From: Zygaena filipendulae
Taxonomy: Eukaryota > Arthropoda > Insecta > Lepidoptera > Zygaenidae
NCBI GenBank assembly: GCA_907165275.2
Contig: OU015662.1
Location: 9,555,501-9,619,500, forward strand
Length of the DNA stretch: 64,000 nt
Reading direction: 5' to 3'
Part shown: positions 47,151-58,757 of the stretch, piece after piece
How positions within the stretch are numbered: position 1 is the first letter of the stretch
Layout of the letters: each line of letters opens with the position of its first letter
Translations under genes and position numbers: made by a program
Notes under the pieces: model-generated
The model's database searches: none
Told to the model about the DNA's origin: nothing
The model's input: the letters and a program-made list of their open reading frames with translations, nothing else

Positions 47151-47544
47151 TCCGTTATGTTATTAACAGCGTTAATTACTATAATGTTCTTTTTGGTTTT
47201 TTTTTGTTAAGATCTGCTCAAATCTCACTGAAAAATTCTCGAACACTTTTTAGGTATCACTCAATTAACAATCGTGTCAGTATTCTTTTAATACAAAATC
47301 CGAAGCTCATCAGGTGTCAGTTAACACGAGGTAACGCTTATTGTCTGCGTTAGGTATTATGTAGGTACTTAAAAATAAAGCAGATTATACCTACTTCTGT
47401 ATTCATTGACATCAAGTAAGCTAACAGTTTCATGTCTAATCTAATCTGTGCTTAGATACCTACCCTTGGTAGGCGAGGAAGAGGTGTTAAAAGTTAAAAC
47501 TATACAGAAAGGAGGAATTTTATATATTTAATTTCCGTCTCAAA

Positions 47545-47746
47545 TCCTTACTAATATTATAAATGCGAAAGTTTCTATGTATGGATGGATGTTTGTTACT
47601 CTTTCACGCAAAAACTACTGGATGGATTTAAATGAAACTTTACAATAATATGCTTATACATCAAATTAACACATAGGGTACTTTTTATCCCGGAATTCCC
47701 GCGGAACTCTGAAATTAACGCGGGTGAAACCGCGGGGCACAACTAG
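47545..47746 (+). mobile_element. Complete Helitron (202 bp)
   Basis: TCCTTACTAATATTATAAAT at the 5' end, GGATGGATGTTTGTTACTC, CACATAGGGTACTTTTTATC, then hairpin ACGCGGGTGAAACCGCGGGG and ACAACTAG. Flanked A|T. Nearly the same as 50966..51176. Confidence 0.9.
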
Positions 47747-47759
47747 TATCAAATAACAT

Positions 47760-48366
47760 TTAAAAAGTTTTATTTTTAATTCAGTTGTCCATAAAATACA
47801 TTATTCATGAAATATTTTTAGCAAAACGCAGTTAAATATAATAAGTAGCCATATCTAATAACAACTAAAGTGTGTAAATTGTCATTGCTTACAAAGAAAT
47901 AAGAACCAACTCCCAAGCGTAACGGACATCATTCGAGGTCGTTTATTAACCTCATCAATAACTGTCCAGCAATAATTTATGACGAGACTAGAGTTTGCGG
48001 ATAGCAATATTTATTTATGCTACTCTATAAATGTGTTATAATACGCAATACCTAAATATGTAGCAACAAATTCAGTAGTGCCTGTGCTGACCTCCATCGC
48101 TAATGGAATTCTCTCTTCTTTCTTTACCAATTCAGAGTTTGTTAACAAAATTTAAAACTAGATTAACTAATCTATAATATATTGGTATATATCTTCTTCA
48201 AATTATAGCAGTCGCATTAAGCATGTTGACAAGCTTTAATTTTCTTTACCTACTGACTCCTTATATAGGATATGCCAGTCGGAGTCGTGCATTTCGAACA
48301 AAGTGCAATATATTGTATGCATTTAATAAAACAGAATTCGCGTGTCTATACAGGTAAATCGAATAA
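47760..48366. other. No gene seen
   Basis: No supported feature. Confidence 0.4.
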
Positions 48367-48668
48367 TCTATATACAGATAAATAAACATGAAGCGTCAGT
48401 TTGTAATTCCAAATTAATAACTTTCACTAAATACATAATATGAAAGTAAGTATAGGTATACCGTACTTACATAAAAAAGTCTGTTTTTAGTTTGTTCCAG
48501 GTAATCTCTGAAACGGCTGGACCGATTTTAACGGAATTTTAACCGGCAGTGTCACCAAAACCGGATGTCATTTAAGGCGTTTTAAATAACTTTTGATTCC
48601 GGAACTATGGACTATAAGTTCCCAAAGGAATCCCGATAGGTACTCACGGGGCTGAAGCACCAGCTATA
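48367..48668 (+). mobile_element. Helitron, TTTGTAATTCCAAATTAA subfamily (decayed)
   Basis: It shares TTTGTAATTCCAAATTAATA and TAATCTCTGAAACGGCTGGA with 55203..55513 and 56073..56382, but the 3' hairpin is lost (ACGGGGCTGAAGCACCAGCT). Confidence 0.65.
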
Positions 48669-49597
48669 GTTTCTGCTAAAGTTCAAACTTTGAAGGCGTT
48701 CGGTGTGAATTAAAAAAACCAATGATATTATGATGTTATAAGTAAAAAACATCAGTTCCACGTTGAGGATACCGTATACAGACACACACTAGATTAAATT
48801 ACTTTAATAAAAAAATTAAAAAAAAACAGTTTTTCGTTTAGCATCGAGCAATCTTTTTTGTTCTTATAATGCTTGAGCGCTGTGGCTTGAAACAACGCAA
48901 ATTATAGGGGCTGAATTGTCCGAATAGATCGAACGCTGTAGTTAAACTAGGCACGACTATGAAGTTGTCGGGTGTTGGGTGCTGTTTTTATTTTTTTATT
49001 TGTCCTCTTTACTAGCTGGCTTAGATAGCTACGTCCAGTCGGTCGGCCATTATGAATGCAACGATAAAAACCCAACACAAGCAAAGAGCCCGCTCGCGTT
49101 TAGTGTCCGGTACTCCGGTAGATAATTGCGCGGGCGTCGATCCTCGCTTTGACTTAAATTGTTATAATAATATGATTATTGCTTTGATAGTTACGTATAC
49201 CTACTTATTTTTTTATTAATAATAGTTTTTTTTGTTGTTAGATTGCATACCGTTCACCGATCATCGTAAGTTATGGTTTATTAATGGTTCATTGAACTAC
49301 AAGTTTTTTGCAAACGTGAGACTGAGGTTCCAGTGCAGCTGTATCTTTTATCTTAAACCTCAGATAATATAATACTATACTAGCTTAAACTATTGCTGTC
49401 ACTTCTTTTTGTTAGCTGAGAGAGAGGGACACGAATAGTCCAAAATTTTTTTAAGGCAATGGACGTGTCAATGTGTGTGTGGACTTAGGTGTTGTATTTC
49501 ACGGATTTCTGCGAGGCGTTCGATAAGGTGAATCACCTAATTAGTTTAAAAGTTAGAGTTTAATGCTTCAGTGGCATCTGAGTAGTTTATTTTACAA
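48669..49597. other. No gene seen
   Basis: A moderately GC-rich stretch at 49020..49150 has no open frame I can support. Confidence 0.4.
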
Positions 49598-49840
49598 CTA
49601 GTTGTGCCCCGCGGTTTCACCCGCGTTAATTTCAGAGTTCCCGTGGGAATTCCGGAGTAAAAAGTACCCTATGTGTTAATCTGATGTAAAAGCTGTACTG
49701 TGTATTGTAAAGTTTCATTTAAATTCATTCTGTAGTTTTTGCGTGAAAGAGTAACAAACATCCATCCATCCATCCATCCATCCATCCATCCATCCATCCA
49801 TACATTCTTACAAACTTTCGCGTTTATAATATTAGTAGGA
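49598..49840 (-). mobile_element. Helitron carrying an ATCC microsatellite
   Basis: On the minus strand it runs from TCCTACTAATATTATAAACG to ACGCGGGTGAAACCGCGGGG and CACAACTAG. The internal GGAT repeat (plus strand about 49761..49803) is expanded to roughly ten units, against two to four in other copies. Open frames overlapping it on the minus strand are repeat sequence. Confidence 0.85.
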
Positions 49841-50425
49841 AGTAGGATTACAGAATAAGTAGCAGACGCTCTTTGTGAATCTTTGTAATAATAGTAACAG
49901 AGGAAGTAACTGTTTGTTTTTTGGTAGGTGGTAATTAATAAAGTAATTAATTGTCTCTGGGACTGAAACGATTCTGAAAAATATTTTACTTGAAAAAGCA
50001 ACAGTATTCTTGAGGGAGATAGAATAGTTTTTACACCGGAACACAGTGTTCCCGAGGGAGTCCCGAAATTCATGCGTGGAATGCGCGCGAGCGTGCATGG
50101 AACTGCTGGAAACAATTTTTTACGAGTAACTTAGGTCTCGGAATAGGTCATATTAGATAATGTGATCCGGATACAAAGAGTTGCCGAAAGACTCGCCGTC
50201 AACATCGCCAACAATAAAAGTTAAACAACTCTCAAAAGGATGAGGCAGTTTTTGAGCGCTGACTCCAAAATAGGTATTTTGGTTGAACCCCTGATGAACT
50301 CCTAATTATGTCGGGACTTGGGTCATTCCCGACGATGACCGCGAGCAAAACCGCAATAGATAGTAATTAATTAATTAATAATGTTACTTCTCATAAAACT
50401 TTAAATCCAACATCACAGAAGAGCG
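49841..50425. other. No gene seen
   Basis: Possibly one more eroded Helitron end near 50030..50110; not strong enough to call. Confidence 0.35.
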
Positions 50426-50645
50426 ACAGAACCGTTGGTGTAATTGTAAGGTAACTGACTGCTACAGTGCTACCTCAGGTGTCGCGGGTTCGATCCCCTC
50501 ATCACATTGGTGTCTAATTTGAGTTTGGGCATTTACAATTTAGGGTGTATCATTAGTATTTATTTCCAAAAATTTGTAATGTTAGTATTAGGAAGGTATA
50601 TAAGTTGTTTGGTACAAGCTTTGGGTGGTTTGGGACCAAATGGCG
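50426..50645 (+). mobile_element. tRNA-derived SINE
   Basis: A-box-like TGGTGTAATTGTAAGG (about 50437) and B-box GGGTTCGATCCCC (50486..50498) head an AT-rich body ending in the GGTACAAGCTTTGGGTGG tail domain. It is not an intact tRNA gene, since the acceptor arms do not pair. Confidence 0.65.
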
Positions 50646-50679
50646 CTGTGTGGTAACGTCAAAGCATTATTATTATATA

Positions 50680-50965
50680 CTACCATGCCTACCCGCTAAT
50701 CAAGGGGTTCCGGGTTCGATTCCCGGTGGGGGTGGACTTTGTGTGATGAACACAGGGTTCCACTTTCCAGTCTGGGTGTGTATAATATAATAATATAATA
50801 TATAATATATAAGTAATTATAATATATAAGTAGGTAATTATAATATATAAGTAATTCTATGTAGTATACCACGTTTGCTTGGTTTCCACGACACAAGCTA
50901 ATAATAGCTTACTGTGGGATCAAGTAGATCTGTCTGATGTGATGTGGAATATTATTATTATATTA
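50680..50965 (+). mobile_element. Second SINE, 5'-truncated
   Basis: B-box GGTTCGATTCCCGG (50713..50726) without a clear A box, a CTGGGTGTGTATAATATAAT body, TA-rich repeats at 50777..50855, and the tail ACACAAGCTAATAATAGC ... GTGGGATCAAGT. It ends at the Helitron that follows. Confidence 0.65.
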
Positions 50966-51176
50966 TCCTACTAACATTATAAATGCGAAAGTTTGTAAGT
51001 ATGTATGGATGAATGGATGTTTGTTACTCTTTCACGCAAAAACTACTGAAAGGATTTAAATGAAACTTTACAATAATATAGCTTATACATCAGATTAACA
51101 CATAGGGCACTTTTTATCCCGGAATTCCCGCGAGAACTCCGATTTTACCGCGGGTGAAACCGCGGGGCACAGCTAG
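50966..51176 (+). mobile_element. Complete Helitron (211 bp)
   Basis: TCCTACTAACATTATAAATG start; GGATGAATGGATGTTTGTTA, CACATAGGGCACTTTTTATC; hairpin CCGCGGGTGAAACCGCGGGG and CACAGCTAG. Flanked A|T. It has one of the best preserved termini in the window. Confidence 0.9.
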
Positions 51177-51715
51177 TTAGTTATATAGTTGAAACTTCAA
51201 TCATTGGCAACGTCTATGGTGGTCGTCGGAGCATGTGAGGAGGTGATAAATAAACGGTTATCTCACTATCGATGCCGCGACCACACCGCCACCGCCAGGC
51301 AGCGGCGCGGCGCCGGCGCTGCGCCGTGGGAAGATAGGATTGATTACAACATAATATTATTTACCTACATAATAACAATATATCATATTAAGGTACGACC
51401 GACGCGACGGCTCCACCCGCGTAGTTTCTGGGAGATGCACTGGCGTCCCTCTCACTACATCCAGTCATAAGTTCTCTTTCAGCGAATCGACATCAAAAAA
51501 ATTACTGAGATATTCGTATATGATGCGTATAAAGACATAATTAATAGGTAGACAGAAATTCCTTGCTTTAGGATTTGGTAATGATAGTTTTCAATGCGTT
51601 ATTATCTCATAGATTTCTTCATTGTTTAGACTAATCACTAGTAGATTGAGTGTGGGTGCATCAATTATTATTGTTAACATTATCAACAATTTTACTGTCG
51701 CTTGGCAGAAGAACT
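51177..51715. other. No gene clearly seen; GC-rich patch
   Basis: A GC-rich patch at 51270..51335 (GCGGCGCGGCGCCGGCGCTG) is in an open plus-strand frame from an ATG near 51216 to 51470. The frame moves from GC-rich to AT-rich abruptly and has no motif, so it is not called. Confidence 0.3.
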
Positions 51716-51864
51716 GGGGCCGTATTTTTGAATCGCTCGAATTACTTTCGCACACGGAATCGCGAATTCACGTGCGAATGCTAATACATTTTTTAAGCAT
51801 TCACGCGTGAATCTTGCAATTCCGTGTGCGAAAAGTAATTCGAGGGATTCAAAAATAGGGCCCC
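51716..51864. mobile_element. 149-bp foldback MITE
   Basis: Arms of about 69 bp run from GGGGCCGTATTTTTGAATC to its complement ATTCAAAAATAGGGCCCC, around a loop of about 10 bases. They contain the paired TCGCACACGGAAT and ATTCCGTGTGCGA. No clear target duplication. Non-coding. Confidence 0.8.
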
Positions 51865-52735
51865 TGTCCTGATGGCGTTTTTCATAGTCCTTTGCTGTTT
51901 ATCACATTTTTAATTGCATTTTAATTTGCACGAGATTGTACTTCTTTTTAATATATTTACAATACCTACTACCTAATATATAATATTTTAGAAAAATAAT
52001 GCAGACTTCTTTGTAAATCTAAATGACTCTCGCTCAAATCCCTTCGCAAAAAGCTTTGCTATCAGTAGTGACATAAGTACATCCTACTTGAGACCAATTT
52101 CCGGTTCTTCACGGTGATAACACAGCTATATCTATATTGAATACACACAAATTGTACTTTTCAAAAGCTTATATGGTAACTAAGCTTAATAAAGAACTAT
52201 TCTTTGGATTAGCCATTCATAACGGATAGGATTAGAAATGAAGTATTTGAACAGAGGATGACAGTTTTCGGCATCGTTCATGACCAAGACACTTCTAAGA
52301 TAGCTAAGCTTTAATCCAAAAACTGATAGAATAAGAGAGTTACGGAGTAAAAAGTACATTATTATAACGCGTCCCATGATTTAATTATACCACGATCTGT
52401 GCAGTGTACAGCGAATCGAAGGTGATGAAATGCCTTGAGAGAAGACATACACTGACATTCAAAGTGATGATGAAGTTTTTAATTGGTATTTGAACTATAC
52501 AGTTAATGTGAACTGATAGGAACTCTAGTAGTATTTGAAAATTATCTCTCCACCAGTGAACTAGTACAAAACCTATAGTGTAAAAAGCAAGTATTGAAAC
52601 AGATTTAGCAAATAATACTTACGTACTATCACTAAGAAGTAGTATGATAGTCTATGAAGCAATAAGTGAGTTCAGTGAAACTCACTGACACCAGCTCTGA
52701 GACAACACCATATGATAATAAATAAATAACGTTTT
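51865..52735. other. No gene seen
   Basis: AT-rich, no supported feature. Confidence 0.45.
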
Positions 52736-52760
52736 TTCAATTCAATTCAATTCAATTCAA
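52736..52760 (+). repeat. (TTCAA)5 microsatellite
   Basis: Five perfect TTCAA units following AAATAAATAACG; probably a retroposon tail. Confidence 0.85.
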
Positions 52761-52783
52761 TATGCAATAAAATAAACAACGGT

Positions 52784-53022
52784 TTACTTAGCTAACCCTA
52801 ATGAAGAACGATGAGTCCGAAATATATTGGACGTTCCTGACGATATCAACCGAGAATAATCCTCATTAGTTATTATTTTTCTTCTATTCTTACACCGCAA
52901 GATTTTCCTATAAGATTTCGTGACAAAATACCGCCAAGTATGTGTCCAAGCTGCACGAGTTTCGGCGGCGCCTCGGACCACAACAAAGATAGTCTGACCT
53001 AAAATCTCACATTACGTTCAAA
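52784..53022. other. Open segment with GC-rich core, possible exon
   Basis: The minus strand is open for about 79 codons. Its GC-rich core (52930..52985) is also open on the plus strand with strongly GC-ending codons (AAG TAT GTG TCC AAG CTG CAC GAG) up to a TAG. No convincing acceptor or donor was found for either strand, so neither is called as a gene. Confidence 0.2.
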
Positions 53023-54790
53023 ATCTATCATTGCCAAATTGAACAAGGTTTAACACAAGGTACTAAAGTCTGAATCGGCTTTTTCGCTCAGTTTTAGAAT
53101 GGCAAAGTTAAAATTGTGCCGTAAGCTTGTCGGGTTTGACAAAGGGAGTCAATTTGAGCGTATCTCGCGATCGCTCGTGACTCATCCATCTCTGTTGATT
53201 ATCTCGAAATAATACGGCCGTCGTGAGCTTTGAAAATGATCTAAAAATCTATGTTGAATATTGGTAGATTTATTTTTATACGGCGAACGAAACAAAGAAA
53301 CGAATCTTCTGAGGTTTGAGGAATGCTAAAATTATAGGTAGGTGGAAGAAAAGTTCTAATGGATGTTTAGGCTTAACGCTCCCCTACTGACTGTGTAACT
53401 GCATGTAGGGTAGTGGGAAGTTGTGAATGTATCAAGTACGATTCAGGTTTATCGATCAACTCGCATTTGCAGACAAAGAAACCTTTACTTATTAATAAAA
53501 CATTTGACTATTTCTAGGAACCGCTACGAGTAAACCTAGTTGCTGACTAGATAGCTAAGCATAGCGACCGCTTTCAAGCCTGCTAGAGTTTCAACGCCTT
53601 AGCAGGTGCCTTGTTTCCATTTAGTTTCTTACGTACAGACAGCGGCAATTAGTGCTGTTGCAAATAACACTTCGTTTTGGTTTTTAAGAGAAACCTTTAG
53701 CTTATTGCTAAGAGTCAAGCTCACTAAGCGAGTAGCTTGCCTCTTAATAGCAATGAGCGGAGCTCCTGTAGTGTGACCTTAGCCAGCAGGATAGAGAAAA
53801 CAGCATCAAATGTGTCTCTCAAATCTAAGAAAGTTTCACAAATTAATGGTTTGATTTTCAAACCGACTTGAAATACAAGTTACAACACTTCTTCTTTATC
53901 CCAATCATTCGGCGCGATTTTTGCTGTTGGTGAACGTCCTCCTCCCTCAGACCCAGCTTCCCCAGATCTCGCTGGACACTCGACATCCAAGTGGCTTGTA
54001 GTCTTCCTCGTTACAAGACAAGTTACAAAATATGAATGTAAAAATAATTTATTTACGAAACGGTAGATTTATATTCTCCTAAATCAGGTGTTGAATATAT
54101 AAAGTAATATGCCGTCAACAATTTTTGTGACCATAGATGGACTAAAGAGGAAAAAAATTATATCATATTTTTCTTCTTTTTTTCTCAAATTCATACACTG
54201 GTGATTGGACACCATAAAAGTGACAATTGTTCTTTCTGCCTTTCTTTTTTAAGCATTTCAATAATGTTTTGTTTACTTTGTGAAGCTAACTGTACCAATA
54301 CTACGGCCACCAGTAGTCGTGACCCATTCAAACAGGCCATTCGATATGTGCATACGCATTGTAATTCGATACTGAAGGCTGAACGATAAACTTTGTTTTT
54401 GAAATACGAGTAAAACATTTTATGACTGGGAGAACCAGAATCATAGGTGTCGAGGCGAGCTACAAGTTATTATGTTTTAAAGATCTTATGCTCTTATAGA
54501 AATTGTATACTTATTTGCAACTGTCACAGACATTTGATTTGTGTAATTAGCATTGATTTTTCATAAAACCAGAGACATAATTAAATAGATAATAACAAAT
54601 TAGAAACAACAAATAACGTTCATCATAAGTAATACTTTAGTATTAATTGTAATGAAATTATTTTTTATTGCAACTTAAATATTAAACGCAATAATGACAC
54701 AATGAAGAGTTTCAACCACATTCATAACAACGCACATTATGTAGTTATATGCAACGTCACTTGATTTCTAGAGCGATTTCACTATATGTA
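53023..54790. other. No gene seen
   Basis: A GC-balanced stretch near 53890..54010 has no open frame longer than chance. Nothing else supported. Confidence 0.4.
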
Positions 54791-54792
54791 TA

Positions 54793-55195
54793 CAGGGTGG
54801 AATCGTGTGTCCAGACGTTTATTTCGTCAGTTTTAAAGATATATATATGCAAAACTTAAGCAACATGAGTACCTATGCAAAACTTCGAAGTGATATGGAA
54901 TTTGCATAACCTATTGCATATAATTAATGTAATTTCTATAACATAATATTGTATATAATGCTATGCTGTTAGTGTGCCAATAAATGAAAAATAAATAAAA
55001 AACATTGGAAAAAATATACCTCCATGTGTTCATTTTTGTTTTGCGGCTCTCATACATTTACTATATTATGTTTTTTATATAGGTATGCGTTACGCGATGC
55101 AGATCCCAGTTCACACTAAAGTTTTGTAATAAGTACTTAGGTATCTTTAAAATTGAGGAATCAATCGTTTGGACACACTTAACGTTTCCACTCTG
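54793..55195. mobile_element. 403-bp Tc1/mariner-like MITE
   Basis: Ends CAGGGTGGAA and TTCCACTCTG are flanked by TA (54791..54792, 55196..55197). The inverted arms match over about 60 bp with a few indels, including AGTTTTAAAGATA on the left and TATCTTTAAAATT on the right. A partial relative is at 35266..35450. Confidence 0.75.
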
Positions 55196-55202
55196 TATAT
55201 TA

Positions 55203-55513
55203 ACTATAGGTACATATAAATACAATTGAAGTGTCTGTTTGTAATTCCAAATTAATAGCTTTTGACTAAATGCATATGGAAGTATATACGATACTTACAT
55301 AATACATAAAAAACCTATTTTTAACATTTTTCTTTGTCTGTCTCTCTGTTTGTTCCGGGTAATCTCTGAAACGGCTGAACCGAGTTTAACGGAACTTTCA
55401 CTGGCAGATAGCTGATGTTTAAGGAGTAACTTGGGCTACTTTTATTTTAGAAAAACAATCGTTCCTGCGGAAATTCCGAAACTCACGCGAGTGAAACCGC
55501 GGGGCACAGCTAG
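55203..55513 (+). mobile_element. Helitron, TTTGTAATTCCAAATTAA subfamily
   Basis: The body carries TTTGTAATTCCAAATTAATA and GGTAATCTCTGAAACGGCTG. It ends ACGCGAGTGAAACCGCGGGG and CACAGCTAG followed by T. The 5' boundary is approximate. Confidence 0.75.
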
Positions 55514-56072
55514 TATTATATAACTAATTCGCGAGTCATAAGTTACGGCTTACGTCTCGGACAAGCGGCTGACGTGATCCGTTAATCCTCGGGTGAAAGG
55601 ATACCTTTGTTGAGGTTAAGGAAGATTTACTAATGTGCATAACACGAACAGTCTTACCCAACACTATCTTTTGTTCTAAGCGTGTCGGATGGCAAGATAA
55701 CGATCGTCTTAGCAGATTAAGTATTCGCACTTATCTACGTCTGCTCTGATGCAAGGACGGGGAAATAAATTGCGTTCAAGTAGGTACGTTCTTTAACTCG
55801 TACCTACTCGGACGTGTGTTCGCGAGCGATCGAATGATCGCATTTCACAACGTCTTACAGGTTAACCTATATTGATAAAAATATTACCTATGTACCACCG
55901 GTTGGTTTGGTCATAATGTTATAACCTACTTATGATTTATGATAAATTATTAAAGTATTTAATACGGTAGCGTTTTGCTGTGAAACAATCTACAACTCAC
56001 AAAATACCTGGGTAGGTAGGTACATGATAAAAACTGACAGTGTTGTATAAGTTTTGTCTAGAAACATTCATG
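55514..56072. other. No gene seen
   Basis: No supported feature. Confidence 0.4.
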
Positions 56073-56382
56073 TCTATACATAGGTATAAATAAAATTGAA
56101 GTGTATGTTTGTAATTCCAAATTAACAGCTTTTCACCAAGTGCATGAAAGTACAGGTACATATACGGTACCTACTCACATTAAAAAAAAAAACAATTTTT
56201 AATTTTTTTCTCTGTCTGTCTGTCTGTTTGTTCCGGCTAATCTCTTAAACGGCTGGACCGATTTGGAAGGGATTTTCACTGGCAGATTTTATAAGGAGTA
56301 ACTTAGGCTATTTTATTTTAGAAAAAATGGTTCCTGCGGGAATTCCGAAACTCACACAAGTGAAACCGCGGGGCACAGCTAG
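56073..56382 (+). mobile_element. Helitron, TTTGTAATTCCAAATTAA subfamily
   Basis: It starts TCTATACATAGGTATAAATA, shares its body with 55203..55513, and ends CACAAGTGAAACCGCGGGGC and ACAGCTAG followed by T. With 48367..48668 it forms a three-member subfamily. Confidence 0.8.
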
Positions 56383-57408
56383 TTGGAAATAATATAAATA
56401 ATAATAATAACACCTGGTATGCAATCACGATCGTTAACCAACATAATAATAGTGCCGTGAAAAATGTATACAATAGTGAAGGTTGCGGAGCAAAAGGCAA
56501 AATTTGCAGAAGTAGGTAGTTTTTCCCAACAGCATCGGCTCTTATCCACAAGGCTCTTCCCTAATCTCCTGTCAGCTGTTTGACGGAGAGCGTAGAATTG
56601 ACTAGCACAGAGGCTTTCAGTTTCCTTTGGTCCCGAACTCAGCCCTTTGCTTCATTTCTTGTGTATCCGCCCGCTCAGTCAAGTTGACAATCTATAAATA
56701 ATTGTTATCGCTGCAGAAAACTAAGGAACATAATATTATTTTATTTTTTTATTTTACCTGGTGACGAAAAATTGTACTTTTGACACGACTTTTTTACGTG
56801 ACCACATGACATGACGAATACATTCCTTAGTTTTCTATAACGATAACGATTATAGCTTGTCATCTTGGCTAAGGGGGCTGGACCATGAGGACCTTCCCCG
56901 AGATCAACTCCCTCATTCAGCTCGCAGTCACAATCACCTGTTCGCCGATCTACCCACACTGGGTCTGCCGCTTCGTAGCCTCAGAGTGCAAGGGTGCATC
57001 GTTTCAATTATAACTGCGATATCAGGAGGACAATATCTAAAAACACGCTATCATCATTGTTTGTGGCTCAGTGTGGACAATGGATAATTACTGGCGAGCG
57101 GGAACATGTGGGTAGTCGTGTGGTGCGCACGCGCAGCTTGCGGAGCTATCGCCCGATCTAGGCTGCTAATAAGCTGCGTTGATTTGTGATTTCTGCTCAC
57201 TGCCAAAGTTGTTTGCGTTTATTTTTAAATCAACTTAAAAAAAGAAAAGTTCTAGGTACATTGTCCTAGTATGATTGTATGCGCGATTGTTGTAGGTCTT
57301 GAGTCTTGCCTGTGGCTTTTCGTTGGTAGATTTGACTCACGTCGAGTTAGTATGACGCGGCACAAAAATTGTTTGTCCCTCGTACTTACTCTAAAAAAAT
57401 ACGTTAAC
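56383..57408. other. No gene seen
   Basis: A GC-balanced stretch at 56860..57010 is open on the plus strand (56857..57087) without a recognised motif or splice signals. Confidence 0.35.
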
Positions 57409-57530
57409 GTGACGTCATACAGAATATTAATTTCTAATATTTAGGCGCCCGGAGAGTTTTTGATGGTGTTTTTGAGACGCGCGTTATGGGTAAGGAATGT
57501 TGTTGGTCATAGTGATAAAGAGCCCGAAAA
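57409..57530 (+). repeat. Dispersed repeat, copy B
   Basis: Matches copy A at 38..190 in two blocks, around ATACAGAATATTAAT and GACGCGCGTTATGGG, continuing for about 40 bases. Family unknown. Confidence 0.55.
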
Positions 57531-58576
57531 AGCGCTGTTTTTTTATAAGTTAAACAACATAGTTTGTTTTATGTTTTTAGTGCAGCTACTTTAATTTATT
57601 ATCATAATAATAATATGTACAATATAGTCGATTAGTCAATATTAGTCGATTTAGACGGGCTTTCATACGACTAACGTTTTGAATAAGCCTGTTTAGTTGT
57701 CATACAATTTATTGTTTCTAATGGTTGTAGACTGTAGTGGATAAGAGCTATTGTATAGGAAGTCTGTCCTCTGGGAGACTGGGCTAGAGGTTTCTGAGGG
57801 GATCAAGCGCATTTTTGGTTTGTATGGGAAAGTAGGGTGTAGGTACTGGGCGCTTCTAAGATCCCTCGGGATCTATACCACCAAGAGCACAGCAGAGCAT
57901 AGCAGTGTTATTATACCCTTTCATATAAAGTTTTAGATTTTATATTTTTATTGTTTAAAATGAGGTAAAAAAATTCATGATCTATACATATTCATCGATA
58001 TTTATGTAAGTATGCGTTCTATTTAGTGTCCATTCCCCACAATACCTCGCTTTTCGCATCCAAGCTCTCCCCTTCACTAGCTACTTATTCCGATCGTGTT
58101 ATAACTCTTTTAGTAAAACAAAAAAATATTTTAAAATATGCAAAGAGTATGCAAAACGTGTGTCTGGATCCAAACTAGTCTTTAGAAAAGTGATCTAGAA
58201 AAATTTACATTTCAAATTTTAATATTATCTACCTATAGCTAACTCAACTTATTAGAGACGTTGACCTTCCGAAGTACGTGGAAAGAAATACATGAGAAAA
58301 TAAGATAAGAATTAAAATATATCCATCCTTAATCACCTAATTAGGCAATAATAAATTGGTCTACATTTTGTGACGGTAATGTTACAGATAAAAATATTTA
58401 TTATGTTGATTGAATCGTGTGAACGCAGTAGAAACACGTTCTACTGTGTAGCCTTGAATAACAATACATGTATGACCATAAACCAGCAGTTTTACTAGTT
58501 CCCTGCCATAGGTTGGTGGTGAAACTGTTGAAGTAGGTATTCACTTAGACACTCTGAGACTCAAAGATATTTCATA
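57531..58576. other. No gene seen
   Basis: No supported feature. Confidence 0.4.
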
Positions 58577-58757
58577 CTAGCTGTCCCCCGTGGTTTAACC
58601 CGCGTTAATTCCGGAGTTCCCGCCGGAATTCCGGCATAATAAGTACCCTATGTTTTTTTGTACCTCTGACAACATGTAGGTACGCAAAATATCATGATTA
58701 TTATCGGTAAATTAGTTAAACTAAGCGTAACAAATAAATAAATGCATTTATAAAGAT
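58577..58757 (-). mobile_element. Helitron, minus strand
   Basis: On the minus strand it ends CGCGGGTTAAACCACGGGGG and ACAGCTAG. The body has the GTCAGAGGTAC block of the 171-bp type. The 5' end is eroded. Confidence 0.65.

Noticed and set aside
49669..50115. 148-aa minus-strand ORF
   Set aside because: It starts without ATG and runs through the Helitron and its ATCC repeat; the repeated W-M-D-G residues come from the microsatellite.
50680..50735. Possible tRNA gene (GGTTCGATTCC)
   Set aside because: B box only; no A box or pairing acceptor stem. Treated as SINE sequence.
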